The notes beneath the pieces are model-generated. The model saw only the letters and a program-made list of their open reading frames with translations. It was not told the DNA's origin and made no database searches. From UBA6168 sp964423205 (GTDB taxonomy: Bacteria > Bacteroidota > Bacteroidia > Chitinophagales > Saprospiraceae): 17,244 nt of DNA. Below, in pieces: positions 7,359 through 13,889 of this stretch; position 1 is the first letter of the stretch; each line of letters opens with the position of its first letter. Location of the stretch: contig CAYRDX010000078.1 in NCBI GenBank assembly GCA_964423205.1, positions 1 through 17,244 on the forward strand. Direction: 5' to 3'. The translations under genes were made by a program, and so were the position numbers.

Positions 7359-8442
7359 CAAGATAATTTTTTAAAATGGATGCGACTTTTATGGAAGCAG
7401 TTCCATCGCCAAGGCAATTAGTATGCGTTTTCGGGGGTTTAATTGTTTTGACAAGTTGCAGAATTTGTTCCCGGTTCGGGCCGGCGATATGGTTCCACCC
7501 TTCCTGCAAAGTTTCTATCCATTCCGTTTGCCTGTCAATAATGATTCCGGGGGTTTTGTGAAAATATGCCTCTTTGATAATACCGCCACTATCGGTGATG
7601 ACAGCTTTGGCTTGGTGAATAAGTAGTTGTGTTTCAAAAAAACCAAAGGGTTTTAACAAGATTATATTTTTTGCTTTAGTGTACTTGACAAGACCTTGCT
7701 GAATCATAGCTTTTTCAATTCTGGGGTGAACAGAGAATACCACTTTTTGGGGCAACTCTTTCAGCACAGATAATATTTCCTCCAGATTATTTGCATTATC
7801 AGTATTTGATGCACGGTGGCAGGAAAAGAAGTAATATTTTTTGGGATATAATTTTATCCCACCTATTTCCATCATTTGTTCATCCAGGTCTTTCAGCATG
7901 GGGGCAATAAGGTCAATACCCACATCACCTACCAGGTGTACGTTTTCAGTGATTCCGATTTTTGCCAGGTTCCGAACACCCGTTGGGGTAGGGCAGAAGT
8001 AAAGGTCGGCGGAAGCTGTTGTCAGTAGCTTATTAACTTCTTCCGGGATGGTTTTATTGAATTCCCGTAGTCCGGCTTCCACATGAGCCACCGGGATATT
8101 GTTTTTGGCACCGGCAATGGCGCCCGCAGCTGTCGAGTTGGTGTCCCCAAAAACTATGATGACATCAGGGTTTTCTTTTTCAATAATCGCATCGATTCCA
8201 GTTATCATTCTCCCTAATTGCCAAGCCTGCCGACCTGAACCAATTTCCAAATTGTATTTAGGCACAGGGATTTCCAGTTCATTAAAGAATGCCCCTGACA
8301 GCAGGTAGTCGTAGTGCTGGCCTGTATGTAAGATAATTTCTTCGAAACAACCCGCCTTAGTCAAAGCTTTGCTCATGGGAGCAGCTTTGATAATGTTGGG
8401 GCGTGCTCCGACTATGGATAAGATTTTATACTTCGTATTCAA
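7345..8442 (-). CDS. UDP-N-acetylhexosamine 2-epimerase, non-hydrolysing (WecB/WbpI-like)
   Basis: Interconverts a UDP-GlcNAc-type sugar and its manno epimer. The 365 residues carry SIVGARPNIIKAAP (9-22), LHTGQHYD (38-45), GDTNST (99-104), AHVEAGLR (119-126), PEEVNK (133-138), SCHR (207-210) and TDSGGIIKEA (283-292). The expected catalytic acids and histidine are therefore present. Two regions differ from the standard WecB pattern: the segment after PEEVNK reads LLTTASAD, without the usual Asp of EEINR-xxx-D, and the C-terminal loop is TEWIETLQEGWN. The latter resembles enzymes that epimerise UDP-2,3-diacetamido or uronic-acid sugars. The start is TTG at 8442, forming a TTGA overlap with the upstream glycosyltransferase stop. 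No ATG occurs before the essential VGARP motif. Family is confident; the exact substrate is not. Confidence 0.92.
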   Translation of the reverse strand: MNTKYKILSIVGARPNIIKAAPMSKALTKAGCFEEIILHTGQHYDYLLSGAFFNELEIPVPKYNLEIGSGRQAWQLGRMITGIDAIIEKENPDVIIVFGDTNSTAAGAIAGAKNNIPVAHVEAGLREFNKTIPEEVNKLLTTASADLYFCPTPTGVRNLAKIGITENVHLVGDVGIDLIAPMLKDLDEQMMEIGGIKLYPKKYYFFSCHRASNTDNANNLEEILSVLKELPQKVVFSVHPRIEKAMIQQGLVKYTKAKNIILLKPFGFFETQLLIHQAKAVITDSGGIIKEAYFHKTPGIIIDRQTEWIETLQEGWNHIAGPNREQILQLVKTIKPPKTHTNCLGDGTASIKVASILKNYLDARR

Positions 8443-9743
8443 ACCGATGAGGTAGCTTGTAAATGGGCATTTGCAAAAAGCATATCAACCTGAATGTCCC
8501 ATTGAAATTTTTTCAGAGCATCTTCATTGAGATGTTGTTTTACATCCTCATTCCTTAACCACTTTGAATATCGGTCGAGTAGGAATTCTTCAATTTTAAA
8601 AGCTTCATGTATACCCTTATTCACCACCAACCCAGCATTCAGTTCATCAAACAACTCTTCAATTTCAGCATCAGTTGGGCCGTTCACAATCGCTAAAATT
8701 GGTTTGCCAGCCTGTAAATATTCAATGAGTTTGCCGGTAAGAATTCCTTGTAATTCCGGATGTGAAGATGTAAGAAGCAAGTTGATGTGGCTTTGCTTTT
8801 GAATTTGAGAAGCTCGTGATCTTTCAATCAGCCCATAATTCACTAAATTTTTTCGTAAACCATATTTTTCAGTCAGTTGCGACCAGTATTTGCCATCTTT
8901 TCCTGCATAACAAATTTGCAAATTATCGGCATCCATGTTTTGCTCCACCATTAATTTACGCAAAGTCTTCAACAAAGGCTCCGGGTCTCTTTCCGTCTTT
9001 ACCATAGAGCCTGTATAACTGATGGTGAATTTATTGGGACGATCTATGCTATATGGCTCATCTTGCATTGAATTGAAAAATCCATTTCTAATGACAAACA
9101 CTTTATTGTTATAGCGCTTAAGGTAGGTGGCCAACCCATTTGAAACGGTCGTAACAATAGTTGCCTTTTGAATCATAACTTTATTCACCCAATGTTGAAA
9201 TTTGAAAAAGACTACATGTTTGTAGATTGGGTCAACATGCACATCTCTGAAGTCGGCTATCCAAATAAGTTTTGGATAAAACAGTCTTAATAGGTAGGCA
9301 ATTACATGGTCAGCATAGGGAGTAAAAGAGGAATAAACATGGGTGATTTCATGCCTATTAACGAGTTTTACTGCTTTCAAAAATCCGGAAATGATGTAAA
9401 TCAAACCACCTTCTCCAAATATGAGATTGAATGGAAAGCTATTATTTACATTTAACAAAGCTCTGCTCCATTTGCTTTTATTGATCTCTGCATGATGAAC
9501 TTTTCCGGGCCGGACTATTTTCCCAATTGAGCGATAGTCAAAGGTTGGTAATTCACTGATTGAGTCGGCAACAATGGGTTGAACATCTTTCTGCATCCAG
9601 CCCCTATTATTTGTTGTGAACACATGCACCTGTTTGAAGCGCCGTTTGAATTCAGATTGTAGTGCATAATTGCGCAGAACACCAATGGAATGTATCGGCG
9701 GAAAATAGTAACATATCATGAGCATAGCACCCTTTTGTCTCAT
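8439..9743 (-). CDS. Glycosyltransferase, GT4-like
   Basis: A 434-residue GT-B type glycosyltransferase. The N-terminus has MLMICYYFPPIHSIGVLRN, the 'YYFPP' opening of WbuB-like enzymes. The middle shows WIADFRDV (161-168) and TVSNGLA (199-205). The donor domain contains SYTGSM (242-247) and GILTGKLIEYLQAGKPIL (333-350), which occupies the place of the EX7E loop. The best start is ATG at 9743: it overlaps the upstream stop as ATGA and is preceded directly by a GGGGGAG tract, one of the few purine-rich ribosome-site candidates in the window. A TTG at 9758 would add five residues. It ends in a TTGA overlap with the epimerase gene. The sequence is AT-rich compared with the genes at 3754-7345. 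Donor and linkage are unknown. Confidence 0.9.
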   Translation of the reverse strand: MRQKGAMLMICYYFPPIHSIGVLRNYALQSEFKRRFKQVHVFTTNNRGWMQKDVQPIVADSISELPTFDYRSIGKIVRPGKVHHAEINKSKWSRALLNVNNSFPFNLIFGEGGLIYIISGFLKAVKLVNRHEITHVYSSFTPYADHVIAYLLRLFYPKLIWIADFRDVHVDPIYKHVVFFKFQHWVNKVMIQKATIVTTVSNGLATYLKRYNNKVFVIRNGFFNSMQDEPYSIDRPNKFTISYTGSMVKTERDPEPLLKTLRKLMVEQNMDADNLQICYAGKDGKYWSQLTEKYGLRKNLVNYGLIERSRASQIQKQSHINLLLTSSHPELQGILTGKLIEYLQAGKPILAIVNGPTDAEIEELFDELNAGLVVNKGIHEAFKIEEFLLDRYSKWLRNEDVKQHLNEDALKKFQWDIQVDMLFANAHLQATSSV

Positions 9744-10720
9744 CTCCCCCTCCCCCAATCCTTCACCTCCTTCAGCTTCATTAACAGCTTAAAAGGCAGT
9801 GAATTTTCTTTTGAAATAGCGTAATAGGGTGTTGGCACAGCACCGAAAGAACGCAGAAACTTCTGCACGCCAGGTATCATGCTGCCCGTAAAATCGAAAC
9901 GGGTTAATCCGTTTATGGATGCATCCTGTATGGCTTCCCAGATGATCATGCTGATGGCGTTGGATTCAAGATATTCCGGAACACTCCCTTGTACTAAATT
10001 GTAACAGGTATGCTTATCCCAAACCGTAAAAGCAGAAGCATGAACATTGTTTTGACTATCCCTGGCAACATATAAGTGGCCCTTCCCCTTGTCAAAAGAT
10101 GCTGATAGAACCTTGCGAAAATGCTCTGGTGAGTAATAATTCGCTTTTCCCTGTTTGCGGTAAGTTGATTCCATAACCTGAAAAAGAATCCCGGGATCTT
10201 TTTCTTTTGTAATCCGAACCAGATTTTCAGCTTTGCGAATGGCTGTTCTGGCACGGCCTTCAAAGGCTTTGAATACAATATCCAAATTCCTGATGTCTGG
10301 CAGAATGCAAGTCAGCCGCCTCTTAGTTTTATAGGCAAGTTGATGTAAGCTTGCTGGAAATATCTGTCCCGGGAAAAGCTGTAAATAACAAAAACTCATT
10401 TCGGGAAGCTTCCTGAACAATTCCAGTATTAATTCATCCTCCCCGATTGGGTTTGCTTCCTGTACACCTGAGAGTTTATGGCCCATGTACTTGGTCATCA
10501 CTGGCATGCCTATACCTCTAAATCCCCATCTTTTTGTTATGCAATATGGTAAGTAAGCTTCTAACCCCGTATCGCTACCAATTACTACAACATCCCAATG
10601 CTCCGGGCAACAGTCGGCATCTAACCACCAGGCTTGCAGAAACAGCGGTACTTCATGGTTGGTGCTGCAATACCTTCTGTATTGCACTTTTGCGCTGATA
10701 AGGTTCGAATCGGAAGTCAT
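9740..10720 (-). CDS. FemAB/GNAT-like acyl- or aminoacyl-transferase
   Basis: The 326-residue protein has the C-terminal GNAT fold found in FemAB- and BioF2-like transferases. Features are an Arg-rich FEGRARTAIRKAE (153-165) before the acetyl-CoA-like core, GHLYVARDSQNNVHASAFTV (214-233), and the family hallmark FDFTGSMIPGVQKFLRSFGA (275-294) near the end of the fold. Related proteins attach amino acids to peptidoglycan or acyl groups to surface glycans. In this cluster, acylation of an amino sugar is a reasonable guess but is not shown. The ATG at 10720 lies two bases after the stop of the upstream glycosyltransferase, and the 3' end forms an ATGA overlap with the next gene. It is the first gene of the tightly overlapped tailoring run. 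Confidence 0.85.
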   Translation of the reverse strand: MTSDSNLISAKVQYRRYCSTNHEVPLFLQAWWLDADCCPEHWDVVVIGSDTGLEAYLPYCITKRWGFRGIGMPVMTKYMGHKLSGVQEANPIGEDELILELFRKLPEMSFCYLQLFPGQIFPASLHQLAYKTKRRLTCILPDIRNLDIVFKAFEGRARTAIRKAENLVRITKEKDPGILFQVMESTYRKQGKANYYSPEHFRKVLSASFDKGKGHLYVARDSQNNVHASAFTVWDKHTCYNLVQGSVPEYLESNAISMIIWEAIQDASINGLTRFDFTGSMIPGVQKFLRSFGAVPTPYYAISKENSLPFKLLMKLKEVKDWGRGR

Positions 10721-10722
10721 GA

Positions 10723-11940
10723 TTACTTTGATGCAACAGCAGTAGCTTCAGGTGTTTTAAAATGATACTCTGCTGAACAGTTTGCCAGAACAAACTCGTA
10801 AACTAAATCGAGATATTGATGGGTTACTACCGTATCGCAAAACCGGGTTAACGCAAGCTCTCTTCCTTTTACCCCCATTAATGCTCTTTCATCTTTGCTG
10901 CGCTTGCAGAAGGATAACATGGCTTCCAGCAACTTTACAGATGACCGGGCTGGAACCTTGATCCCATTTTCACCGTCGTTTAGGGTTTCGCGACAACCCG
11001 GTACATCGGTAGTTATAATGGCTTTGCCCATTGCCATGGCTTCCAGCAGTGATTTTGGCAGCCCTTCCCTGTATGATGGCAGAACAATACAGTCAGCTGC
11101 TTTGATGAATGGCCGTACATCTTCGTGGTAACCAAAATATTTGATGGCACCGGAATCAATGGATGAGAGCAATGTTTTCTCATCTAATGCAGAGGGGTTA
11201 TGAATATCCCTTTCACCAATCACCCAGCATTGGATGTCAGTGTTCCCTTTCCTTATCTTTTTTGCAGCCTCAATAAACTCTATTATCCCTTTGTCTTTTA
11301 ACAGCCTCCCGATAAATAGGAAGGCGAAACCTTTCTCCGGTGTTCTTACATTTTCCGACTCAAAATCTGGGTGGAAATGATTGATGTCGATACCACAACC
11401 ATTAACCATGCGTCCCTGGCCCGGGCGAATGATACCCGACTTTAAGAAAAGTTTTTCATCATCTGGATTTTCAAAAACGACTATTTTAGGAAATCTGAAG
11501 CTGACTGTGTACAGGAGTTTCACCAGCCAGCGGATAAGAATTCCATCCAGGAAAGTATAACCGAGTCCGGTAACTACCGGTACCGAAGGGATGCGGTTAA
11601 TGGCGGCTGCGATACTTCCAAAAATGTTGAGTTTTATGGTGAAATGAAATATGACATCGGGTTTTTCCCTTTTGTAAATCTGAATCAACCTGAACAACAA
11701 CAGCAGGTTGGTGATGGGATTCAATGATTCACGGGAGAATCCGTTCAAGGGAATATACCTTACATTGTCCTTCCCTAGAAAGTGATGGGAGTAATTGTCA
11801 AATTGAGCTATAATGATGACCTCAAAACCCCGTTTCAGGAATTCCTCTACCAGGTTCATTCTGAAATTGAAAATTGCCCAGGAAGCATTGGCTACAAAGG
11901 CAATTCTAAGAGGTTTGCCAATATCTATATTGTTTCCCAA
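10723..11940 (-). CDS. Glycosyltransferase family 4 (PglA/CapM-like)
   Basis: A 405-residue retaining GT-B glycosyltransferase with a canonical donor site: FIGRLLKDKGI (209-219, with R212 and the following lysines positioned for the nucleotide diphosphate) and the EX7E pair E292 and E300 (REGLPKSLLEAMAMGKAI), followed by TTDVPGCRE. The acceptor half has VTGLGYTFL (123-131), typical of enzymes that add a HexNAc or hexose to lipid-linked acceptors. The start is TTG at 11940. An in-frame stop at 11947-11949 excludes an upstream start, and the first internal ATG would delete the Rossmann strand. A TTYGAAG heptamer array begins only five bases upstream of this start. The gene ends two bases before the FemAB-like gene. 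Confidence 0.93.
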   Translation of the reverse strand: MGNNIDIGKPLRIAFVANASWAIFNFRMNLVEEFLKRGFEVIIIAQFDNYSHHFLGKDNVRYIPLNGFSRESLNPITNLLLLFRLIQIYKREKPDVIFHFTIKLNIFGSIAAAINRIPSVPVVTGLGYTFLDGILIRWLVKLLYTVSFRFPKIVVFENPDDEKLFLKSGIIRPGQGRMVNGCGIDINHFHPDFESENVRTPEKGFAFLFIGRLLKDKGIIEFIEAAKKIRKGNTDIQCWVIGERDIHNPSALDEKTLLSSIDSGAIKYFGYHEDVRPFIKAADCIVLPSYREGLPKSLLEAMAMGKAIITTDVPGCRETLNDGENGIKVPARSSVKLLEAMLSFCKRSKDERALMGVKGRELALTRFCDTVVTHQYLDLVYEFVLANCSAEYHFKTPEATAVASK

Positions 11941-11945
11941 ATCAG

Positions 11946-12018
11946 TTCAAAGTTTGAAGTTTGAAGTTCGAAGTTTGCCTGTCCCGATTACTCGGGAAAG
12001 TTCGAAGTTTGAAGTTTG
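11946..12018. repeat. Tandem heptamer array, unit TTYGAAG
   Basis: Two blocks of a 7-bp unit: TTCAAAG-TTTGAAG-TTTGAAG-TTCGAAG-TTTG (11946-11977) and AAG-TTCGAAG-TTTGAAG-TTTG (from 11998). They are separated by a 20-bp hairpin segment. The array begins five bases from the TTG start of the downstream glycosyltransferase and so occupies its leader. No gene is visible here; open frames through it merely translate the repeat. Confidence 0.9.
11978..11997. other. 20-bp hairpin insert inside a heptamer unit
   Basis: The insert contains TCCCGA-TTAC-TCGGGA (11982-11997), a perfect 6-bp stem with a 4-base loop. It splits one TTTGAAG unit exactly: TTTG lies before it and AAG after it, so removing the 20 bases restores an uninterrupted array in register. 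No target duplication is visible. It may be a tiny palindromic repeat copy. Confidence 0.65.
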
Positions 12019-12030
12019 GCCCATTATTAT

Positions 12031-12121
12031 TCATACCTCATAGTTCATATCTCATAGTTCATAGTTCATACCTCATACCTCATATCTCATATCTCATATC
12101 TCATATCTCATATCTCATATC
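12031..12121. repeat. Tandem heptamer array, unit TCATAYC/TCATAGT, 13 copies
   Basis: Thirteen contiguous 7-bp units with no gaps: TCATACC, TCATAGT, TCATATC, TCATAGT twice, TCATACC twice, then six identical TCATATC. The homogeneous run lies at the manC end and stops two bases before the manC stop codon (12124-12126). The identical copies suggest recent expansion or ongoing slippage. Together with the TTYGAAG array it fills the whole 183-bp gap between manC and the next glycosyltransferase. Confidence 0.95.
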
Positions 12122-12123
12122 TC

Positions 12124-13200
12124 TCATGCAAACTTCCCGGCATCTTCTTTCGCCAGCTGATCGGTAATAACTTTGATTTCCTGCTCTTTGTCTTTCGGCC
12201 AGATGAGCAGGGCATCTTCTTCATCGACAATAATGTAATTTTCAAGACCCTTGATCACTGCCAGTTTTCCTGAAGGCATCCTGATCAGACAATTACTGAC
12301 CTCTTCAAGTTTTAACTTGTTGGCCTGCAGCACATTGCCCTTGTCATCTGTCTGACTTTCGGCATGCAGCGATGCCCATGTGCCGAGGTCAGACCAACCA
12401 ATGTCTGAAGGTATAGTGTACACATTATTTGCTTTTTCCAAGATGGCAAAGTCAACGGAAATACTGGGACAGGAAGGATAGTGTTCATTGATAAAATTCA
12501 TCTCCCTGGGTGAGTTATAAAGCCCCTCACCTTTCTGAAAAACTTCGAATATTTCCGGAGCAAGCATTTTGAACGCTCTTTTTACTTCGGCTGCTCTCCA
12601 TATAAAAATACCCGCATTCCAGGCATATTCTCCGCTGTCTATGAATTTCTGGGCCGTCTTTAGGTCGGGCTTTTCCGTGAATTTATACACCTTAAACACG
12701 CCGCCTATGCTGTTGCTTTCGTAGTGAATGTAACCATAACCGGTATCGGGCCGGGTGGGCATGATCCCTAACGTGACTATGGCATCATTAGCTGACGTAA
12801 AGGAAAGCGCATGTTTGATATTCTGGATAAACGCATTTTCATTGAGGATAATATGGTCGGATGGTGCCACAACGAAGTTCGCATCGGGGTTGATATCGTA
12901 CAACTTAAAGGCAGTCCAGGCGATGCATGGTGCCGTATTGTTCCGGGAGGGCTCACACAGTATTCTGCTATCCGAAATCTCCGGTATCTGCTCTTTGACC
13001 AGTCCTTTGTATTTCTCATTGGTGAGCACGAGGATGTGTTCCGGCAGACTGATTTCCAGGAAACGCTCATAAGTCATTCTGAGTAGCGTCTTGCCCGTTC
13101 CCAGTATATCCAGAAACTGTTTGGGCCTGTCGGTTCTGCTTGCCGGCCAAAAGCGGCTTCCGATTCCTCCGGCCATGATGGCGATGTAGGTGTTTTTCAT
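12124..13200 (-). CDS. manC: Mannose-1-phosphate guanylyltransferase
   Basis: Makes GDP-mannose from mannose-1-phosphate and GTP, supplying both mannose and the GDP-fucose route. The nucleotidyltransferase signature AGGIGSRFWPASR (10-22) is followed by RPKQF (25-29), then VAPSDH (111-116, metal and GTP region), FTEKP (174-178) and GEYAWNAGIFIW (190-201, sugar binding). All are typical of GDP-mannose pyrophosphorylases. At 358 residues it is the short form, lacking the C-terminal phosphomannose-isomerase domain of the bifunctional enzyme. The ATG at 13200 is well placed. Four bases upstream begins a GGTGTAAC-type octamer array occupying the position of a ribosome-binding site. It works with the fucose synthase at 15822-16745; the linking GDP-mannose 4,6-dehydratase is not in this window. 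Confidence 0.95.
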   Translation of the reverse strand: MKNTYIAIMAGGIGSRFWPASRTDRPKQFLDILGTGKTLLRMTYERFLEISLPEHILVLTNEKYKGLVKEQIPEISDSRILCEPSRNNTAPCIAWTAFKLYDINPDANFVVAPSDHIILNENAFIQNIKHALSFTSANDAIVTLGIMPTRPDTGYGYIHYESNSIGGVFKVYKFTEKPDLKTAQKFIDSGEYAWNAGIFIWRAAEVKRAFKMLAPEIFEVFQKGEGLYNSPREMNFINEHYPSCPSISVDFAILEKANNVYTIPSDIGWSDLGTWASLHAESQTDDKGNVLQANKLKLEEVSNCLIRMPSGKLAVIKGLENYIIVDEEDALLIWPKDKEQEIKVITDQLAKEDAGKFA

Positions 13201-13204
13201 GAAT

Positions 13205-13249
13205 TAACGGTGTAACGGTGTAACGGTGCAGCGGTGCAGCGGTGCACCG
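13205..13249. repeat. Tandem octamer array, unit TAACGGTG/CAGCGGTG (left copy)
   Basis: Units TAACGGTG three times, CAGCGGTG twice, then CACCG. It lies between the manC start (13200) and the stop of the S23-type pseudogene (13251-13253), filling the gap almost completely. It is in inverted orientation to the two arrays at 13726-13757 and 13834-13889. Confidence 0.93.
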
Positions 13250-13250
13250 T

Positions 13251-13613
13251 TTAATCTTTCTTTTTTCGTGCAATAATAAGTTTTAAAAGCATTATGGAGA
13301 TGTGCTCACATTTATCGATTAAAACTTTTGTTTCACTGTCATTTATCAGACCAATCTCATGAGCTATTATTATCTGGGTTAGCAACTCAGCGCAGGAACC
13401 TCTGGCAATGTTAAAATGTCTGACACTTTGTTTGTTTGAACCCATTTCATCTCCTTCCGCAATATTTGAGGGGATAGATACTGCCGCACTTCTGATTTGG
13501 TCACGAAAGCGGTAGTCCTTCGCAAATCCTTGGTTTTCCTAGGTTAGTTTATATAAAGTAACGGCAAAATCTTTTGATAGTTGCCAGACTTTCAATTGTC
13601 TAAAGTCACCCAT
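13251..13613 (-). pseudogene. Four-helix-bundle (S23/23S rRNA intervening-sequence type) protein, in-frame TAG
   Basis: Read from ATG 13613, the frame gives MGDFRQLKVWQLSKDFAVTL, then YKLT, a TAG at 13539-13541 (codon 25), and continues in the same frame through QGFAKDYRFRDQIRSAAVSI and PSNIAEGDE to TAA at 13251-13253. The full 120-residue span has the helix order and hallmark 'RDQIR.AAVSIPSNIAEGD' and 'NIA.GS.AELLTQ' of the S23 four-helix-bundle family, so only one codon is wrong. A CAG, GAG or AAG codon changed by one base would explain it. A shorter product could start at the internal ATG at 13445, but it would lose the first two helices. The gene sits between inverted octamer arrays upstream of manC. 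The family's function outside rRNA is unknown. A sequencing error or readthrough are the alternatives. Confidence 0.85.
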
Positions 13614-13725
13614 AATTGAGATATGAGTTTATGCGTCTTATTATTAGAATATAAGAGTTTCCGTACCACCGCACTACCTCGTCCTAAGGGGACAAGCCCA
13701 GAAGGGACAAGTTGGGGGCAAGCCT
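13614..13725. other. Spacer upstream of the S23-type pseudogene, no gene seen
   Basis: No coding signal. The right half contains an imperfect 15-bp-period duplication built around GGGACAAG (13689-13696 and 13704-13711). The leader of the S23-type pseudogene should lie here. I see no convincing promoter. Confidence 0.5.
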
Positions 13726-13757
13726 CTGCACCGCTGCACCGCTACACCGTTACACCG
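13726..13757. repeat. Tandem octamer array, unit CTGCACCG/TTACACCG (middle copy)
   Basis: Four units: CTGCACCG twice, CTACACCG, TTACACCG. These are reverse complements of the units in the left array at 13205-13249. Confidence 0.9.
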
Positions 13758-13833
13758 TTCATAAAATGTCAGAATCGCGGATTAAACTGATTTTTGGATT
13801 TCACAGAAAAACCGGCTCGCAGTCCGCATTCCG
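13758..13833. other. Spacer between two octamer arrays, degenerate GGATT-type repeats
   Basis: No gene. The stretch from about 13775 to 13805 has irregularly spaced GGATT/TGATT words ending in a TTTCACAG, resembling the degenerate repeats common in intergenic DNA of this phylum. The plus-strand frame that crosses it is open only because the 8-bp arrays lack stops in that frame. Confidence 0.4.
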
Positions 13834-13889
13834 CTGCACCGCTACACCGCTGCACCGTTGCACCGTTACACCGTTACACCGTTACACCG
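13834..13889. repeat. Tandem octamer array, unit CTGCACCG/TTACACCG (right copy)
   Basis: Seven contiguous units: CTGCACCG, CTACACCG, CTGCACCG, TTGCACCG and TTACACCG three times. The last base directly abuts the TAG stop codon of the Wzi-like gene (13890-13892). Orientation matches the middle array and is opposite to the left array. Confidence 0.95.

Noticed and set aside
11961..12167. Plus-strand frame with ISYLIS-like peptide repeats
   Set aside because: This is the TCATATC heptamer array translated. It also overlaps the 3' end of manC on the opposite strand.
13251..13613. Intervening sequence within a 23S rRNA gene
   Set aside because: The S23-type protein family is linked to such elements, but no rRNA sequence flanks either copy here. 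Both sit between polysaccharide genes.
13205..13889. CRISPR array
   Set aside because: Units are 8 bp and contiguous with no unique spacers of constant length, and no cas genes are present.
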